A stretch of 64,000 nt of DNA from contig CM024172.1 in the NCBI GenBank assembly GCA_013433145.1, positions 8,759,053 through 8,823,052 of the forward strand. The letters are read 5' to 3'. This DNA is from Ascaris suum. Lineage: Eukaryota; Nematoda; Chromadorea; Rhabditida; Ascarididae. The notes under the pieces were generated by a model. That model did no database searches. It had not been told where the DNA came from and saw nothing but the letters and a program-made list of their open reading frames with translations. A program made the translations under genes and the position numbers. Positions 63,393 to 64,000 of this stretch are shown here, piece by piece; positions within the stretch are counted from its first letter, which is position 1, and the number at the start of each line of letters is the position of its first letter.

Positions 63393-63518
63393 GCGTCATC
63401 GTTCATCGGCTTCGCCTTGTTATGCAGTTACCGTCACATCTTCGACAGCATCACTGTCAACCTACAACACATCTTTTCATCGATGCAACACTTCAAACAT
63501 GGCATTCAATCGATTTGA
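63393..63518 (+). CDS. Candidate exon, Ser/Thr-rich
   Basis: The frame SSASPCYAVTVTSSTASLST, YNTSFHRCNTSNMAFNRFE ends at donor TTTGAA/GTATGCC. It is rich in Ser and Thr and could be an extracellular mucin-like segment. A following frame (SCKIAIAIATNKVVSIVATA, to 63701) may be the next coding part. Other frames overlap; the gene is unknown. Confidence 0.27.
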   Translation, partial: ASSFIGFALLCSYRHIFDSITVNLQHIFSSMQHFKHGIQSI

Positions 63519-64000
63519 AGTATGCCTTATACAAACATAGAAGCAAATAGAAGGCGATCTCTCGGTTTTAAACAGAGCAACATGCCCTCTCAATCATGCA
63601 AAATTGCCATCGCAATTGCGACAAACAAAGTGGTTTCGATTGTGGCGACTGCGATGGTCAGTCACGCGGTTCAGCATCCGATTTTAGTCAGAAATGAGTT
63701 GTGACGCCACATATACAATTCTCGATGCAGATTTCGAAACCAACGTCCATTTCGCTTTAAAATGTCCATTTCCGTATAAAATGTCGCAATATTCTAAATT
63801 TTTCAATCTATAAACTTAGTTACAAGGAATAGCCATAATTTCCTCTGAAATGCTCTATCTTGATGAGTTCGAATAGAACGGCTGGTTGGCCGGAAGGTTC
63901 CATAGGTCCCGAAAGTTTTCTCCGAAAATGAAAATATGCGGTCTTCCTTCTAAATCAGTGAAAGCTGCGCTTTGATCCGTTCACGAGATTAGAGAAGACC

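Overview
The window reads as nuclear DNA of a parasitic clade V (strongylid, hookworm-like) nematode. The reasons are short exons (100-250 nt) between kilobase introns, T-rich/TTTCAG-type acceptors, low coding density, a decayed mariner relic, a nematode-only gene family (moulting-cycle MLT-10-like, with its LSP repeat tail) and sequences resembling the nematode spliced leader SL1. Nothing is organised in bacterial style. Most open frames are chance frames; exon calls below rest on protein pattern together with splice sites and phase agreement. No database could be searched.

Layout. 1-6.9 kb: gene-poor, with a two-exon fragment of an MLT-10-like gene on the minus strand (2.67-4.36 kb), a dispersed repeat (copy A, 2.13-2.52 kb), a TA microsatellite and a mariner relic. 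7-24 kb: almost empty; isolated candidate exons, a one-helix membrane exon near 22 kb and a perfect 58-bp inverted repeat at 15.98-16.10 kb. 25.3-31.8 kb: a decayed MLT-10-like gene on the minus strand. Its exons occur in the family order as I recall it, but with several frameshifts, an in-frame stop and a probable lost splice acceptor; one intron holds a TATA/tandem-repeat/AATAAA module and repeat copy B, whose border resembles SL1. 32-40 kb: isolated candidate exons. 40.77-47.97 kb: the best intact gene (plus strand), a single-pass membrane protein with a PPSY motif, four exons whose phases fit. Its long first intron holds a possible copia-type relic and other candidate exons. 51.4-53.0 kb: a three-exon minus-strand gene for a small Cys-rich protein. 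54.9-60.8 kb: a minus-strand multi-pass membrane protein gene, LAPTM/DUF7027-like. 61.4-64 kb: scattered candidate exons.

How parts relate: the two MLT-10-like loci share an exon of identical length (140 nt, same phases), and each has a copy of the same repeat downstream on its coding strand. This points to an old duplication of a multi-copy family followed by decay. The membrane-protein genes look unrelated to one another.
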